DNA of 25,007 bases from Chitinophagaceae bacterium (GTDB taxonomy: Bacteria; Bacteroidota; Bacteroidia; Chitinophagales; Chitinophagaceae), in assembly GCA_019454915.1 (NCBI GenBank), contig JACFNM010000015.1, forward strand, positions 1-25,007, written 5' to 3'. Numbering within the stretch: the first letter of the stretch is position 1; every line of letters starts with the position of its first letter. A program made the translations under genes and the position numbers. Positions 24,829-25,007 of the stretch are shown in pieces. The notes beneath the pieces are model-generated. The model saw only the letters and a program-made list of their open reading frames with translations, made no database searches and was not told where the DNA came from.

Positions 24829-25007
24829 ATGGATACCAATCAACAATACGACGAAGCAGTAAACGGATGCAGGGATATCTTCTTAAAAAAAACAGCAGAC
24901 TACGGTACTTCCTGGCGGGTGTTAAGAACCATTTCCATTGTTGACCAAATATATATCAAAGCCAAACGTATCCGCACCATCCAGGAAAACAAGACGCAAA
25001 GAATAGC
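24829..25007 (+). CDS. DUF1599 domain protein, N-terminal part
   Basis: Only the first 59 codons are in the window; the gene runs off the right edge. The product starts MDTNQQYDEAVNGCRDIFLK and continues KTADYGTSWRVLRTISIVDQ, then IYIKAKRIRTIQENKTQRI. This is the conserved opening of the DUF1599 family (PF07659, also named nucleotide modification associated domain 1), small Bacteroidota proteins with no proven activity that I know of. There is no signal peptide, so it is cytoplasmic. It is divergent from folP, an arrangement I recall from other Bacteroidota genomes. Confidence 0.85.
   Translation, partial: MDTNQQYDEAVNGCRDIFLKKTADYGTSWRVLRTISIVDQIYIKAKRIRTIQENKTQRI

Overview
The window looks like chromosomal core sequence from a Bacteroidota species, most likely a Chitinophagaceae-like member of the Sphingobacteriia/Chitinophagia. 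The evidence is a SusC/SusD outer-membrane pair, a pappalysin-type protease with a type IX secretion (T9SS) C-terminal sorting domain, a bacilliredoxin of the BrxA/BrxB type, weak Shine-Dalgarno sequences, and eleven exact copies of the Bacteroidota -7 promoter element TAnnTTTG placed just upstream of gene starts on both strands. I see no IS element, CRISPR array, phage gene, tRNA or rRNA.

Layout. Positions 1-3069 hold the start of an M49-like lipoprotein peptidase (minus, cut by the window edge), a DUF3467 protein (plus), and a two-gene minus-strand unit: a nucleoside phosphorylase-methyltransferase fusion followed by a DUF2461 protein. Positions 3315-10203 hold a SusC/SusD pair followed, after a strong hairpin terminator, by a secreted protein with eight calcium-loop (FG-GAP/VCBS) motifs. 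Positions 10211-18285 hold envelope proteins: an M1 aminopeptidase, a Lys/Glu-rich secreted protein, a T9SS-exported M43 protease, a glutaminyl cyclase lipoprotein and an Ig-like secreted protein that appears to start at TTG. Positions 18333-25007 are mostly housekeeping: Hsp20, bacilliredoxin, Lgt, Ndk, an NrnA-type DHH phosphoesterase, an FKBP lipoprotein, FolP, and the start of a DUF1599 gene.

How the genes fit together. Several envelope functions complement each other. Lgt lipidates lipoproteins, and four lipoproteins are encoded here (M49-like, SusD, glutaminyl cyclase, FKBP). The glutaminyl cyclase is expected to cyclise N-terminal Gln, and five of the six predicted non-lipoprotein exported proteins here have Gln right after the predicted signal-peptide cleavage site. 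Two secreted metallopeptidases and an M49-like protein lie around a SusCD pair that has no sugar-active enzymes beside it, so peptide rather than glycan uptake is possible but unproven.

I found no clear self-contained new system such as a defence island. The most unusual objects are the phosphorylase-methyltransferase fusion, whose usual phosphate-binding Arg is replaced by Ser, the Lys/Glu-rich spacer-like protein, the orphan SusCD plus propeller locus with repeated upstream motifs, and the Gln+1/cyclase association. Several gene starts were moved inward from the longest reading frame because a signal peptide, the family's usual N terminus or a -7 element demands it.
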